Of a stretch of DNA of 64,000 nt, positions 56,086 through 64,000 are shown piece by piece. Every line of letters begins with the position of its first letter. Within the stretch, counting starts at the first letter, position 1. Both the position numbers and the translations under genes were made by a program. The DNA comes from Mycolicibacterium porcinum. GTDB lineage: Bacteria; Actinomycetota; Actinomycetes; Mycobacteriales; Mycobacteriaceae. The stretch covers positions 1 to 64,000 of the forward strand of contig MVIG01000008.1 in assembly GCA_002086835.1 (NCBI GenBank), in the 5' to 3' direction. The notes under the pieces are model-generated. The model was not told the DNA's origin. It made no database searches and saw only the letters and a list, made by a program, of their open reading frames with translations.

Positions 56086-56112
56086 CCCGAACGTTCGGCC
56101 CGAACGTTCGGG
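56086..56112. promoter_or_regulatory. Twin LacI operators
   Basis: Two copies of the perfect palindrome CCGAACGTTCGG lie at 56087-56098 and 56100-56111, 13 bases apart. They lie 67 bases before the nitrilase ATG. TTGACA at 56054 and TATAG at 56081 lie upstream on the plus strand. The palindrome has a CG-centred symmetry typical of LacI sites. Confidence 0.8.
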
Positions 56113-56178
56113 CACAATCCGCCGGACGTGTCGATCGCCCCGCCATCGACCCCTTCCAACCTCGGACAAGGACACTTA

Positions 56179-57087
56179 ATGCCTGATCAGCACGACTCCG
56201 GATCCCATCGGTACAGCCCCGCCCGGGTGGCCGTGGTGCAGTTCAACCCGCAGGTCGGCGTTGAGAACCTCAAGGCCAACTCGGAGGCGGTGTACGAACG
56301 CCTACACAAGTCCGTAGCTGCGGGCGCCAACCTCATCGTCCTGCCGGAGCTGGCGACCACGGGCTACACCTTCGAATCACGCGACGAGGCCTACGCCCAT
56401 GCCGAACCGGTGCCGTCCGGGGCAACCGTGGCAGGCTGGACCGAGTTCGCCGCAGCCCACGACGTGTACATCGTCGGATGCCTGCCCGAACTCGACGGAG
56501 CCGAACTCTTCGACACGGCGGTTCTGGTCGGCCCGGAGGGCTACATCGGCAAGTACCGCAAGACCCATCTGTGGAATGAGGAGAAGCTGTTCTTCTCCCC
56601 CGGGAACCTGGGCTTCCCGGTATTTCACACCCGGATCGGCCGCATCGGTCTACTGGTCTGCTGGGACATCTGGTTCCCCGAAACCGCCCGGATCGTCGCG
56701 CAGCAGGGAGCCGACATCATCTGCGTCCCCACCGGCTGGGTGTGGACCCCACCCCCGCTGTACGACGCGAGCGGCACATGTATGGCCGCCTACCTCACCA
56801 TGACGGCCGCTCACGTCAACAACGTCATCATCGCGACCGCCGACCGTATCGGCACCGAACGGACGTCGGGCTTCATGGGTAATTCGTTGATCGCCGGGAC
56901 GAACGGCTGGCCGATCGACCGGATCGCAGGTCCTGACGAAGACACGATTCTCTACGCCGACGTAGACATCACCGCCTCGCGGGGCGCACCGATCTGGAAT
57001 CAGTTCAACGATCTGCACCGCGACCGGCGCACCGACCTCTACGATCAGCTACTCGGTTACCGCGGCGGCCCGGCACTCCCCCGGTAG
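56179..57087 (+). CDS. Nitrilase superfamily carbon-nitrogen hydrolase
   Basis: A 302-residue enzyme with the catalytic Glu57 (VLPELATTGY), Lys128 (KYRKTHL) and Cys161 (LLVCWDIWFPE). It hydrolyses a nitrile, amide or N-carbamoyl group; the TAADR-type residues do not define which. It is first in the LacI-controlled operon, ATG 56179. No signal peptide; cytoplasmic. Confidence 0.9.
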   Translation: MPDQHDSGSHRYSPARVAVVQFNPQVGVENLKANSEAVYERLHKSVAAGANLIVLPELATTGYTFESRDEAYAHAEPVPSGATVAGWTEFAAAHDVYIVGCLPELDGAELFDTAVLVGPEGYIGKYRKTHLWNEEKLFFSPGNLGFPVFHTRIGRIGLLVCWDIWFPETARIVAQQGADIICVPTGWVWTPPPLYDASGTCMAAYLTMTAAHVNNVIIATADRIGTERTSGFMGNSLIAGTNGWPIDRIAGPDEDTILYADVDITASRGAPIWNQFNDLHRDRRTDLYDQLLGYRGGPALPR

Positions 57088-57096
57088 GGCAGCGGC

Positions 57097-58218
57097 ATGA
57101 CGACTGCACAGCCAACCCGATACGAGCGCGCCGCGCTGCCGTTGTGGCCGCTTGTTGCCGCCATCGGACTTCTCGCCGCGACATTATGGAGCGGCAGCCT
57201 ACGGGCCGTCATCCCCATCCTCGATGTGATCGCTTCCGCGGCAAGCGAACCCAATTTCTACAGCAACTCACTGGCCGGCGTCGGCCTGCTCATGGGTGGA
57301 GGACTCGGCCACTGGTTGCAGACCCGACGGTCGGCGGCCGGTGGGTTCGCACAAGCCTGCGGCACCGGACTGTGGGTCCCGATGCTCGCCAGCGCAATGC
57401 TCGGGGTCGTGGTCAGCAACCTCGTGTGGGGGTGGACCTTGGTAGGCGGGACATGGCAGCCGTTGTTCGCGCCCTTCGTGTCGGTGTCCCCGTCCGTCGT
57501 GCTGATGTTCGGGGCGGAGGCCAAGACTGTACTGACCGGCGGAGTACTCGGAGGTCTCGTGACGCCGCCTTTCTCCGTGTTCGGCGCCGACGTGGTCTGT
57601 CCGAAACTAGGGGTGCCGCCCGTCGTCGGAGTGACCGGCGGCATGGCGATCGCGGCGGTGGTCGCATTCACGATCTGCCGTCACCTGCACTGGCTCCCCC
57701 GGCCGGTGCGGCTCATCAAGGAACCGCAGACCCGGTTTCCGGAACGGCACGGCGCCATCTGGGTTCTACGCCGGAGTCTGGCCGACTTTTCCGAAGCGCA
57801 GTTCTTCGGCAGCGAATGGGCCAGCGCCGGACTCATCGTCGGTGCAATCATCGCCTATCTGCTGAACCCGATAGCGCCGGCCTATGGCTCGGGTCTGCTC
57901 CCCCAGATCCTGGCCGCACAGGCCCTCACCGCAATCGTCGCCGTGACCGTGTGGCGGCGACGTTGGAACCAACGACCGTTCTATCCGACCTTCGTCCCGA
58001 TCGTCTCGGTGGCGCCCGCCTGCGTGCTCACGTACGGCGGGACGTCGGCCTCGATCTTGGGAGGTTCGATACTCGGTGCGATTATCGGGCCCCCGCTGGC
58101 CGCCGGAATCTCGGCGAGACTACCCGCCCACTTTCATCCGTTCACCGGCTACGTGGTCGCCATGGCGATCGCCACCTCATTGATCATCCCTGCACTGCAA
58201 CTACTCCCAGGATTCTGA
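57097..58218 (+). CDS. Unrecognised polytopic membrane protein (candidate transporter)
   Basis: A 373-residue protein with eight to ten hydrophobic segments and Gly-rich stretches such as GVLGGLVTPPFSVFGADVV, GVTGGMAIAAVVAF and GGSILGAIIGPPLAAGI. The two halves show similar Gly-Pro-Pro motifs (VTPPF at about 155 and IGPPL at about 330), suggesting an internal repeat as in many secondary transporters. I do not recognise its family. It begins 9 bases after the nitrilase stop and overlaps neither neighbour strongly; it ends 1 base before the amidase ATG. Substrate uptake for the operon is the likely role. Confidence 0.7.
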   Translation: MTTAQPTRYERAALPLWPLVAAIGLLAATLWSGSLRAVIPILDVIASAASEPNFYSNSLAGVGLLMGGGLGHWLQTRRSAAGGFAQACGTGLWVPMLASAMLGVVVSNLVWGWTLVGGTWQPLFAPFVSVSPSVVLMFGAEAKTVLTGGVLGGLVTPPFSVFGADVVCPKLGVPPVVGVTGGMAIAAVVAFTICRHLHWLPRPVRLIKEPQTRFPERHGAIWVLRRSLADFSEAQFFGSEWASAGLIVGAIIAYLLNPIAPAYGSGLLPQILAAQALTAIVAVTVWRRRWNQRPFYPTFVPIVSVAPACVLTYGGTSASILGGSILGAIIGPPLAAGISARLPAHFHPFTGYVVAMAIATSLIIPALQLLPGF

Positions 58219-58219
58219 C

Positions 58220-59566
58220 ATGACCGAAATTGCCGATACCCCGGTGGTGAGCGGATACTTTCGCGACCACGACATCCCTTCGCTCGCAGCCGATCTGCGC
58301 GCTGGTCGGACCACGAGCGTGCAACTCGTGGAATACAGCCTTGCGGCGATCGCTCGACTCGACCCGATCCTGAACGCTTTCACCACCATTGACGCCGACG
58401 CCGCAATCACCGCCGCCGTCGAAGCCGACCGCGAACTCTCGCGCGGACACGACCGCGGAGCCCTGCACGGCATCCCGGTATCCGTCAAAGACCTCATCGA
58501 CATCGCCGGACAGGTCACCACCTCAGGCTCACAGGTGAGTTCCGGCCCGGCGGAAGCCGATGCCGAATGCGTCCGCCGGTTGCGAGCCGCCGGTGCGGTG
58601 ATCGTCGGCAAGAACGTCTTGCATGAGTTCGCCTACGGCGCCACCGGCGACCGGTCGGCACACGGACCATCCCGAAATCCGTGGGACACCAGCAAGATCA
58701 GTGGAGGCTCGAGCGGCGGGAGCGCCGTCGCAACCGCAGCAGGCATGGTGCCGCTGGCCATCGGTACCGACACTGCGGGATCGGTCAGAGTCCCCGCGGC
58801 CCTGTGCGGCGTGGTCGGCTTCAAGCCTGCCTACCGGGCCATCCCCACGGCTGGGGTCCGTCCGCTGGCACCATCGCTGGATCACGTGGGAATCTTCGCG
58901 ACCTCAGCGCGCGGAGCCGCCGAGGCTTTCAGCGCCATGTCGGGTCGGGCACCGCAATTTGCCGGAGCAGCCCCGCGCATCGGCTGGTTCGACCCGGCGT
59001 GTATCGGACCGTGCGACCCCGAGATCGTCGACATCGTGCGCGGCGCGATGGAGCGTGCGGGCATATCCGTCCACGGCACCACCGGACTCCCGTTCTCCGC
59101 AGGCGATTTGTTCTCCACTCTGAGCGTCCTGCAGGCGGCGGAAGCGTATTCCGAACACCTGGACGACCTGGCAGAGCACGAACACACCATCGACCCCGAG
59201 GTCCTCGACCGGCTGCTGAGCGGACGGGATACCGCGGCGTGGCAGTACGTACGCGCCGACCGCCGGCGCGACGCTCTGAGAACCGCAGTCACCGGACTGT
59301 TCGACGGGTTCGACGTGTTGGTGATGCCGACCGTGCCTACCGTGGCCACCGATATCAACCAGCGTGCCCATGAAATCGCCGGACACACAGTCGAAGTGCG
59401 GTCGGCACTGCTGTCATTGACCTGCCTGTGGAACCTCACCGGACATCCCGCGCTGAGTGTGCCCGCGGGTACCGTGTCGGGGCTCCCCGTCGGAGTGCAG
59501 TTGATCACCACGCGCGGCAACGAGCACCTGGTCTTCGACCTGGCCGGGAGAATCGCGTGCCCATGA
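58220..59566 (+). CDS. Amidase (amidase-signature family)
   Basis: A 448-residue serine amidase with the full Ser-cisSer-Lys triad: Lys90 (PVSVKDLID), Ser164 (GGSSGGS) and Ser188 (GTDTAGSVR). It hydrolyses amides to acid and ammonia; substrate unknown. It follows the membrane protein immediately and overlaps the fumarase gene as ATGA. Together with the nitrilase it gives the operon two different C-N hydrolases. Confidence 0.93.
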   Translation: MTEIADTPVVSGYFRDHDIPSLAADLRAGRTTSVQLVEYSLAAIARLDPILNAFTTIDADAAITAAVEADRELSRGHDRGALHGIPVSVKDLIDIAGQVTTSGSQVSSGPAEADAECVRRLRAAGAVIVGKNVLHEFAYGATGDRSAHGPSRNPWDTSKISGGSSGGSAVATAAGMVPLAIGTDTAGSVRVPAALCGVVGFKPAYRAIPTAGVRPLAPSLDHVGIFATSARGAAEAFSAMSGRAPQFAGAAPRIGWFDPACIGPCDPEIVDIVRGAMERAGISVHGTTGLPFSAGDLFSTLSVLQAAEAYSEHLDDLAEHEHTIDPEVLDRLLSGRDTAAWQYVRADRRRDALRTAVTGLFDGFDVLVMPTVPTVATDINQRAHEIAGHTVEVRSALLSLTCLWNLTGHPALSVPAGTVSGLPVGVQLITTRGNEHLVFDLAGRIACP

Positions 59567-61200
59567 TTGTCGACTACACCCCGTTGTTGCCGGTCGAGCC
59601 CTACACCACCGATTACCGGAGACTCGACTCCGGCGATGTGCGCACCGTCAGTGCCGCAGGCAGAGAATTCCTCGAGATTCCGCCTGACGTCCTGGAACAG
59701 CTGGCCTTCGAGGCCTACCGCGATGTGTCGCACCTGTTACGTACCAGCCATCTCCGTCAGGTCGCGGCGATCCTCGATGACCCGGAGGCCTCGCCCAACG
59801 ACAGGTACGTCGCCACCGAGCTCCTCCGCAACGCCAATATCGCGGCCGGCGGCGTACTACCCATGTGCCAGGACACCGGAACCGCCATCGTGCATGCCGA
59901 GCGGGGCCGCCACGTGTTGACCGATGGTCTTGATGCCGAACATCTTTCGCGCGGTATCGCTCGTGCCTACACAACGTTGAACCTGCGGTACTCGCAACTG
60001 GCACCGCTGTCGATGTTCGACGAGCGCAATACCGGCACCAACCTCCCGGCCCAAATCGAGATTCTCGCCGACGGCGATGACGCCTACCGATTCCTGTTCA
60101 TCGCCAAGGGCTGTGGCAGTGCGAACAAGAGCTTCCTGTTCCAGCAGACCGCCGCGCTGCTCAAACCCGCCGATCTGCTCGACTTCATCGTCGCCAAGGC
60201 CGCCGAGATCGGTACCTCGGCATGTCCGCCGTACCACCTGGCGGTGGTGATTGGTGGTACCAGCGCCGAATTCACCCTCAAGGCAGCCAAACTCGCCTCC
60301 GCGCACCACCTCGACGGCCTACCCACCTCCGGATCCGCGGCAGGACACGGATATCGCGACTGCGACTTCGAACAGCAGATTCTCGCCGCCACACAGCGAC
60401 TCGGGATCGGCGCGCAGTTCGGCGGAAAGTACTTCTGTCATGACGTGCGCGTGGTGCGCCTGCCGCGCCACGGTGGCTCCCTTCCCATCGCAGTGGCGGT
60501 CTCGTGCGCCGCGGACCGTCATATTGTGGGCAAGATCTGTCGCGACGGCGTCTATCTCGAACAGCTCGAGACCGATCCGGCGCGGTTTCTCCCCGACGTT
60601 GTAGGGGGTTTCGACGACGATGTCGTGCGAATCGACCTCGATCAATCCCTCACCGACACCCGCGCCCAACTGTCGGCCCATCCGGTCGGCACGCGAGTGT
60701 CCCTGACCGGGACGATGGTGGTCGCACGCGATCTCGCTCATGCCAAGATCCGCGACCGGCTCGATGCCGGAGAACCGTTGCCGGACTACCTGCGCCACTA
60801 CCCCGTGTATTACGCGGGGCCGGCCAAAAGACCGGACGGATATGCCGCCGGGTCGTTCGGACCCACCACGGGCGGCCGAATGGATTCCTACGTCGAGCGG
60901 TTTCAAGCCGCCGGCGGCTCACTGGTGATGCTGGCCAAGGGAAATCGGTCGGATGCCGTACGGCGATCCTGTCAGGCCCACGGCGGTTTCTATCTCGGAT
61001 CGATCGGCGGACCCGCGGCCCGCCTCGCCCAGGACTGCATCACCTCGGTCGAAACACTCGAATACGAGGAACTCGGCATGGAGGCGGTGCTGAGGATCCA
61101 CGTCAAGGACTTCCCGGCATTCATCGTCATCGATGACAAAGGTCACGACTTCTACCGCAACGACCGCACATCACTCACGATCGGAGCTGCACCACAATGA
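59563..61200 (+). CDS. Class I fumarate hydratase-like iron-sulfur enzyme
   Basis: A 545-residue fused alpha/beta class I (4Fe-4S) fumarase, like E. coli FumA. The cluster cysteines are Cys102 (PMCQDTGT), Cys221 (SACPPYH) and Cys315 (AVSCAADR). Other motifs: [27 protein letters not shown] and [18 protein letters not shown]. Members hydrate fumarate, mesaconate or dehydrate tartrate. Mycobacteria normally use the class II enzyme FumC, so this is an accessory copy for the operon's product. ATGA overlaps with both neighbours. Confidence 0.93.
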   Translation: MIVDYTPLLPVEPYTTDYRRLDSGDVRTVSAAGREFLEIPPDVLEQLAFEAYRDVSHLLRTSHLRQVAAILDDPEASPNDRYVATELLRNANIAAGGVLPMCQDTGTAIVHAERGRHVLTDGLDAEHLSRGIARAYTTLNLRYSQLAPLSMFDERNTGTNLPAQIEILADGDDAYRFLFIAKGCGSANKSFLFQQTAALLKPADLLDFIVAKAAEIGTSACPPYHLAVVIGGTSAEFTLKAAKLASAHHLDGLPTSGSAAGHGYRDCDFEQQILAATQRLGIGAQFGGKYFCHDVRVVRLPRHGGSLPIAVAVSCAADRHIVGKICRDGVYLEQLETDPARFLPDVVGGFDDDVVRIDLDQSLTDTRAQLSAHPVGTRVSLTGTMVVARDLAHAKIRDRLDAGEPLPDYLRHYPVYYAGPAKRPDGYAAGSFGPTTGGRMDSYVERFQAAGGSLVMLAKGNRSDAVRRSCQAHGGFYLGSIGGPAARLAQDCITSVETLEYEELGMEAVLRIHVKDFPAFIVIDDKGHDFYRNDRTSLTIGAAPQ

Positions 61201-62015
61201 CTTCCACCAACGCTGACACTGGTCATCTCACCTTCGACCGGGCCGGCACCGGCCTCACCGCCGAGGTTCGGCCGGGCCGCGGCACGCCGATCCTCGTCGT
61301 CCCCGGCGTCATGGCCGATGCGGCCACCTGGCGCCCGGTAGTCGACAGCATCGACCTGCCCAATCCCGTGATCACCCTCAACCGCCGCGGCCGGGTCCCG
61401 AGTGGCCCCCTGGGTGGCGGCTATTCGGTGGGCGTCGAGGTCGACGACCTGCGCCACCTCATCGACCAGACCGGGCCCGTCCACTTGTTCGGGTGGAGCT
61501 ACGGCGCGCTGATCGCATTGGAGGCAGCGCTCGACAACCCCGGTATCGCATCGCTGGTCGCCTACGAACCTGTGGCAGCACCATTCGCAGCCGAGACCGT
61601 GCGACCCATCCGCGCCGCCATTGCCGCGGGCGACCTGGACCGGGCTGTCGAACTGGTCAACACCGACGTATCGGGGTTCTCCGCGGACTATGTGGCCGAC
61701 TTGCGACGCAGCCCAGCGTGGTCAGTGCTGCGGTCGCTGGCGGAGCCGCTCGGCGAAGAAATTGCCGCGATCAACTCGTACACGCCGGCCCTCGACAGGT
61801 ACCGAGATCTTCAGATGCCGGTCACGCTCATCCTCGGCGCGCTCAACGAGGGCGTCGCGCCCTACGGCACCGCCTTCGCCCCGTTCGCAGCCGCGCTACC
61901 TCAGGCGAATCTGGTCCGCCTGGCAGGCCAAGGCCACCTCGCGCACGTCGACGCCCCGGCCGATCTCGCCCGGGCCATCACGAGCGCTGTACGCAGGGCC
62001 GAAGCCGACAGATAA
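61197..62015 (+). CDS. Alpha/beta hydrolase
   Basis: A 272-residue hydrolase. The oxyanion region is [14 protein letters not shown], the nucleophile Ser in [16 protein letters not shown], an Asp/Glu around [10 protein letters not shown] and the His in [11 protein letters not shown]. It overlaps the fumarase stop as ATGA and is the last gene of the LacI operon. A hairpin terminator follows. It may be an esterase or a C-C hydrolase for the operon's substrate. Confidence 0.88.
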   Translation: MTSTNADTGHLTFDRAGTGLTAEVRPGRGTPILVVPGVMADAATWRPVVDSIDLPNPVITLNRRGRVPSGPLGGGYSVGVEVDDLRHLIDQTGPVHLFGWSYGALIALEAALDNPGIASLVAYEPVAAPFAAETVRPIRAAIAAGDLDRAVELVNTDVSGFSADYVADLRRSPAWSVLRSLAEPLGEEIAAINSYTPALDRYRDLQMPVTLILGALNEGVAPYGTAFAPFAAALPQANLVRLAGQGHLAHVDAPADLARAITSAVRRAEADR

Positions 62016-62022
62016 GACTGGT

Positions 62023-62058
62023 GCGCCGATGCCGCGGTTTCGGGTACGGCATCGGCGC
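62023..62058 (+). terminator. 12-bp hairpin after the LacI-controlled operon
   Basis: GCGCCGATGCCG (62023-62034) and CGGCATCGGCGC (62047-62058) form a perfect 12-bp stem with a 12-base loop, 8 bases after the operon's last stop. The following 175 bases to 62233 hold no gene I can support. Confidence 0.7.
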
Positions 62059-62233
62059 GCGCCGTGGGCGCTTGCCCAGTCAATCGCATGTCGGGCCGGA
62101 AAGGGAACCGCCCGTCGTGCACTGCTTTATCGAACAACAGTTCGACTGTGCCGTCAAGGACGATCCCAATCCGTGGGAACGCCGCGGTCGAGCCGCAGGC
62201 AGGTCAGGTCACCACGCCCCGCGGACGGGTCAA

Positions 62234-62668
62234 CTACCACTGACCGAGCTGGCAGCGCGGGCTGTACGGATGATCGTTCTGGACGGCGATCTGACCGTCC
62301 ACGGCGATCTCGCAGTGCGCATTGGGCTCGGCCCGACCACCGTGCGTGGTGCTCGCGACGGTGAAGATGGCCCACTGCGGATCGGCGAGCGTGGTTTCGA
62401 ACACCCACGGCGCGTCAGGACCGACGTTGACCGTCGCCTTCTGCAGGTACTTGTACGCGTCGGCGTTGTAGGCGTCTTTGCTCGCGGGCTGGGTCGTCAG
62501 GTAATAGAGGTCGAACTCGTAGGGTGCGCCAGAGGTGAGCGTGTACTTGACCTTGTGGCCCTGGGCGTCCGGTTCCGCATACGACGTTGCGTTGGAGACC
62601 GCCATACCCGCAGCTGCCAGAACCAGCGCCGCACCGACCGTGGTTGTCGCTTTTCGCATGTTCCTCAT
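62234..62668 (-). CDS. Secreted MmpS-like protein
   Basis: A 144-residue protein with a Sec signal peptide (MRNMRKATTTVGAALVLAAAG) and a small mature beta domain. The tail pattern W-x-F-E-T-T-L...HCEIAVDGQ, with two cysteines, is like the periplasmic domain of MmpS proteins, which partner MmpL exporters. No mmpL gene adjoins it. Alternative start ATG 62659. The MmpS similarity is by eye. Confidence 0.6.
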   Translation of the reverse strand: MRNMRKATTTVGAALVLAAAGMAVSNATSYAEPDAQGHKVKYTLTSGAPYEFDLYYLTTQPASKDAYNADAYKYLQKATVNVGPDAPWVFETTLADPQWAIFTVASTTHGGRAEPNAHCEIAVDGQIAVQNDHPYSPRCQLGQW

Positions 62669-62904
62669 ATCGACGCAGGCTACCGCCTTGTTACAGGTGC
62701 GACTAATGGGTGTGGCGACGTCCCGCCAACGGCAAACCAACTCGGCCTAGCTTGAGGTTAATTTGTTTGTCACACACAGACATTTCCCAGTAACAGCGGC
62801 GCTCTAACGTCCCGATTCGACGCCCGCACAGGGCGTTCAACCTCTTGCACCGCCGCTGACACCGATCGGCCGAGAAGCGCTGCAATTCAAGGGAAAGGTC
62901 GCCC

Positions 62905-64000
62905 ATGCGAGTTCCAGGACGTGCCCCGTTGCGTCGGTCTGCGCTTGCCGCAGGGAGTTTGATCGCCGCTACCAGCCTGCTCCTCGCCGGCTGCGGCAGC
63001 CGGGCGAGCGAAACCGACGCAGCAAACGCCGCCTCCTGTGTGGACACCTCCGGCCCGAAGATCAAAGTCGGATCGTTGAACTCGCTGTCAGGCACGATGG
63101 CCATTTCCGAGGTGACGGTGCGCGACGCGATCAAGCTCGCGGTCCAGGAAATCAACTCCAAGGGCGGCGTTCTGGGCAAACAGATCGACCTGATCGGCGA
63201 GGACGGGGCCTCCGAGCCGACGGTGTTCGCCGAGAAGGCCGAGAAGCTGATCAGCAGCGACTGCGTGGCCGCGGTGTTCGGCGGCTGGACCTCGTCGAGC
63301 CGCAAGGCCATGCTGCCCGTGTTCGAGAGCGCCAATGCCCTGCTGTACTACCCCGTGCAGTACGAGGGTCTTGAATCGAGCAAGAACATCTTCTACACCG
63401 GCGCCACCACCAACCAGCAGATCGTGCCGGCACTGGACTACCTCAAGGAGAAGGGCGTCAAGTCGCTCTACCTCGTGGGCAGCGACTATGTCTTCCCGCA
63501 GACGGCGAACCGGATCATCAAGGCGTACGCCAAAGAGAACGGCATCGAGATCAAGGGCGAGGACTACACCCCGCTGGGCTCGACCGACTTCTCCACCATC
63601 ATCAACAAGGTCCGCAGCGCCCACGCCGATGCCGTGTTCAACACGCTCAACGGCGACTCCAATGTGGCGTTCTTCCGGGAGTACAAGAACGTCGGCCTGA
63701 CGCCGCAAGAGATGCCCGTGGTCTCGGTCTCGATCGCCGAGGAAGAGGTCGGCGGGATCGGCGTGCAGAACGTCACCGGCCAACTCACCGCGTGGAACTA
63801 CTACCAGACCATCGACACCCCGGTGAACAACGCCTTCGTCAAGGCCTACAAGGACTTCGTCAAGGATCCCAAGAAGCCGACCTCCGATCCGATGGAAGCC
63901 GCCTACGTCTCGGTGTACCTGTGGAAGAACACCGTCGAGAAGGCGAAGTCGTTCGACGTGGCGGCGATCCAGGACAACGCCGACGGTGTCACCTTCGACG
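62905..64000 (+). CDS. urtA: Urea/short-amide ABC transporter substrate-binding lipoprotein (partial, runs off the window)
   Basis: The first 365 codons of a periplasmic binding lipoprotein; the gene continues past 64000. A lipoprotein signal ends at LLLAGC with the lipidated Cys30. The protein shows [56 protein letters not shown] and [10 protein letters not shown], as in UrtA/FmdD-type receptors for urea or short amides. It stands near the amide operon. The 236-base leader contains no gene. Confidence 0.88.
   Translation, partial: MRVPGRAPLRRSALAAGSLIAATSLLLAGCGSRASETDAANAASCVDTSGPKIKVGSLNSLSGTMAISEVTVRDAIKLAVQEINSKGGVLGKQIDLIGEDGASEPTVFAEKAEKLISSDCVAAVFGGWTSSSRKAMLPVFESANALLYYPVQYEGLESSKNIFYTGATTNQQIVPALDYLKEKGVKSLYLVGSDYVFPQTANRIIKAYAKENGIEIKGEDYTPLGSTDFSTIINKVRSAHADAVFNTLNGDSNVAFFREYKNVGLTPQEMPVVSVSIAEEEVGGIGVQNVTGQLTAWNYYQTIDTPVNNAFVKAYKDFVKDPKKPTSDPMEAAYVSVYLWKNTVEKAKSFDVAAIQDNADGVTFD

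Noticed and set aside
56087..56111. CGAACGTTCG palindromes considered as SOS boxes
   Set aside because: The mycobacterial LexA site needs a 4-base spacer between TCGAAC and GTTCGA; here the arms are adjacent, and the sites sit beside a lacI gene.
57144..58223. 359-codon frame in the membrane protein gene
   Set aside because: Rich in Arg and Pro, overlaps the membrane protein in another frame, no recognisable domain.
62059..62233. Possible gene remnant between the LacI operon and the MmpS-like gene
   Set aside because: A short frame reads through, but has no start, no ribosome-binding site and no familiar motif.
61493..62755. Long plus-strand reading frame across the hydrolase gene and the MmpS-like gene
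   Set aside because: It is out of frame with both supported genes and crosses a terminator; GC-rich shadow frame.
62750..62800. Possible GlnR box before the urea/amide receptor gene
   Set aside because: GTTAATTTGTTTGTCAC and CCCAGTAAC resemble fragments of the nitrogen-control site, but the spacing does not fit the consensus.

Overview
The window is high-GC chromosomal DNA from a mycobacterium, most likely a fast-growing Mycolicibacterium-type species. The main reason is gene order. From about 2.4 to 55 kb the core genes follow, in the same order as I recall it, the M. tuberculosis Rv2533c-Rv2578c segment: nusB, efp, pepQ, a small membrane protein, aroB, aroK, aroC, prepilin peptidase, aroE, mltG, ruvX, alaS, yjbQ, an Rv2557-like gene, rarA, the ATP-grasp/transglutaminase cluster, aspS, a panE-like gene, ypfJ and an Rv2578c-like radical SAM gene. 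F420-type LLM oxidoreductases, a Ddn-like protein, a mycofactocin-type SDR and many leaderless promoters fit the same assignment. I saw no rRNA, tRNA, insertion sequence, phage or CRISPR array, and no gene-free gap longer than about 300 bases.

Layout. 0-2.4 kb: a molybdopterin oxidoreductase whose 3' end is tandemly repeated. 2.4-13.8 kb: translation and transcription factors (efp, nusB), shikimate genes (aroB, aroK, aroC, aroE; no aroQ at this site), mltG and ruvX. 13.8-24 kb: alaS, yjbQ, rarA, a decayed ArsR/SRPBCC pair, small regulators and a TetR-controlled azoreductase/SMR exporter pair. 23-31 kb: a translationally coupled four-gene operon of transglutaminases, a circularly permuted ATP-grasp/alpha-E protein and a zinc peptidase. 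31-43 kb: membrane proteins, HxlR-thiolase, Ddn-like, aspS, panE-like, esterase, ypfJ, DUF885 and DinB-like genes. 43-54 kb: a catabolic island with two TetR regulators, a Baeyer-Villiger-type monooxygenase, an SDR, a thioesterase, an LLM oxidoreductase, an amidohydrolase and a pair of acyl-CoA dehydrogenases. It is bracketed by two paralogous SRPBCC genes and preceded by an internally deleted ECF sigma gene. 54-55 kb: the radical SAM gene under a perfect mycobacterial SOS box. 55-62 kb: a LacI-regulated operon of nitrilase-type amidohydrolase, an unrecognised polytopic membrane protein, amidase, class I fumarase and alpha/beta hydrolase. 62-64 kb: an MmpS-like secreted protein and the start of a urea/short-amide ABC transporter binding lipoprotein gene.

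How it works together. The first half is mostly housekeeping. The accessory content is regulator-plus-enzyme modules with visible operators: TetR/azoR-SMR, HxlR/thiolase, TetR/monooxygenase, TetR/acyl-CoA dehydrogenase and LacI/amide operon. The LacI operon is the best candidate for an undescribed pathway. Its gene set (importer candidate, two unrelated C-N hydrolases, an esterase-like hydrolase and an iron-sulfur hydratase acting on C4-type dicarboxylates) suggests uptake and breakdown of an amide or nitrile that yields a dicarboxylate for the TCA cycle.

A second theme is sequence turnover at gene ends. Short repeats that read in the same frame (a D-E-R-x-R-E type peptide) sit at the start of one gene and the end of another, a related one follows a third, and two genes keep both ends but have lost their middles.
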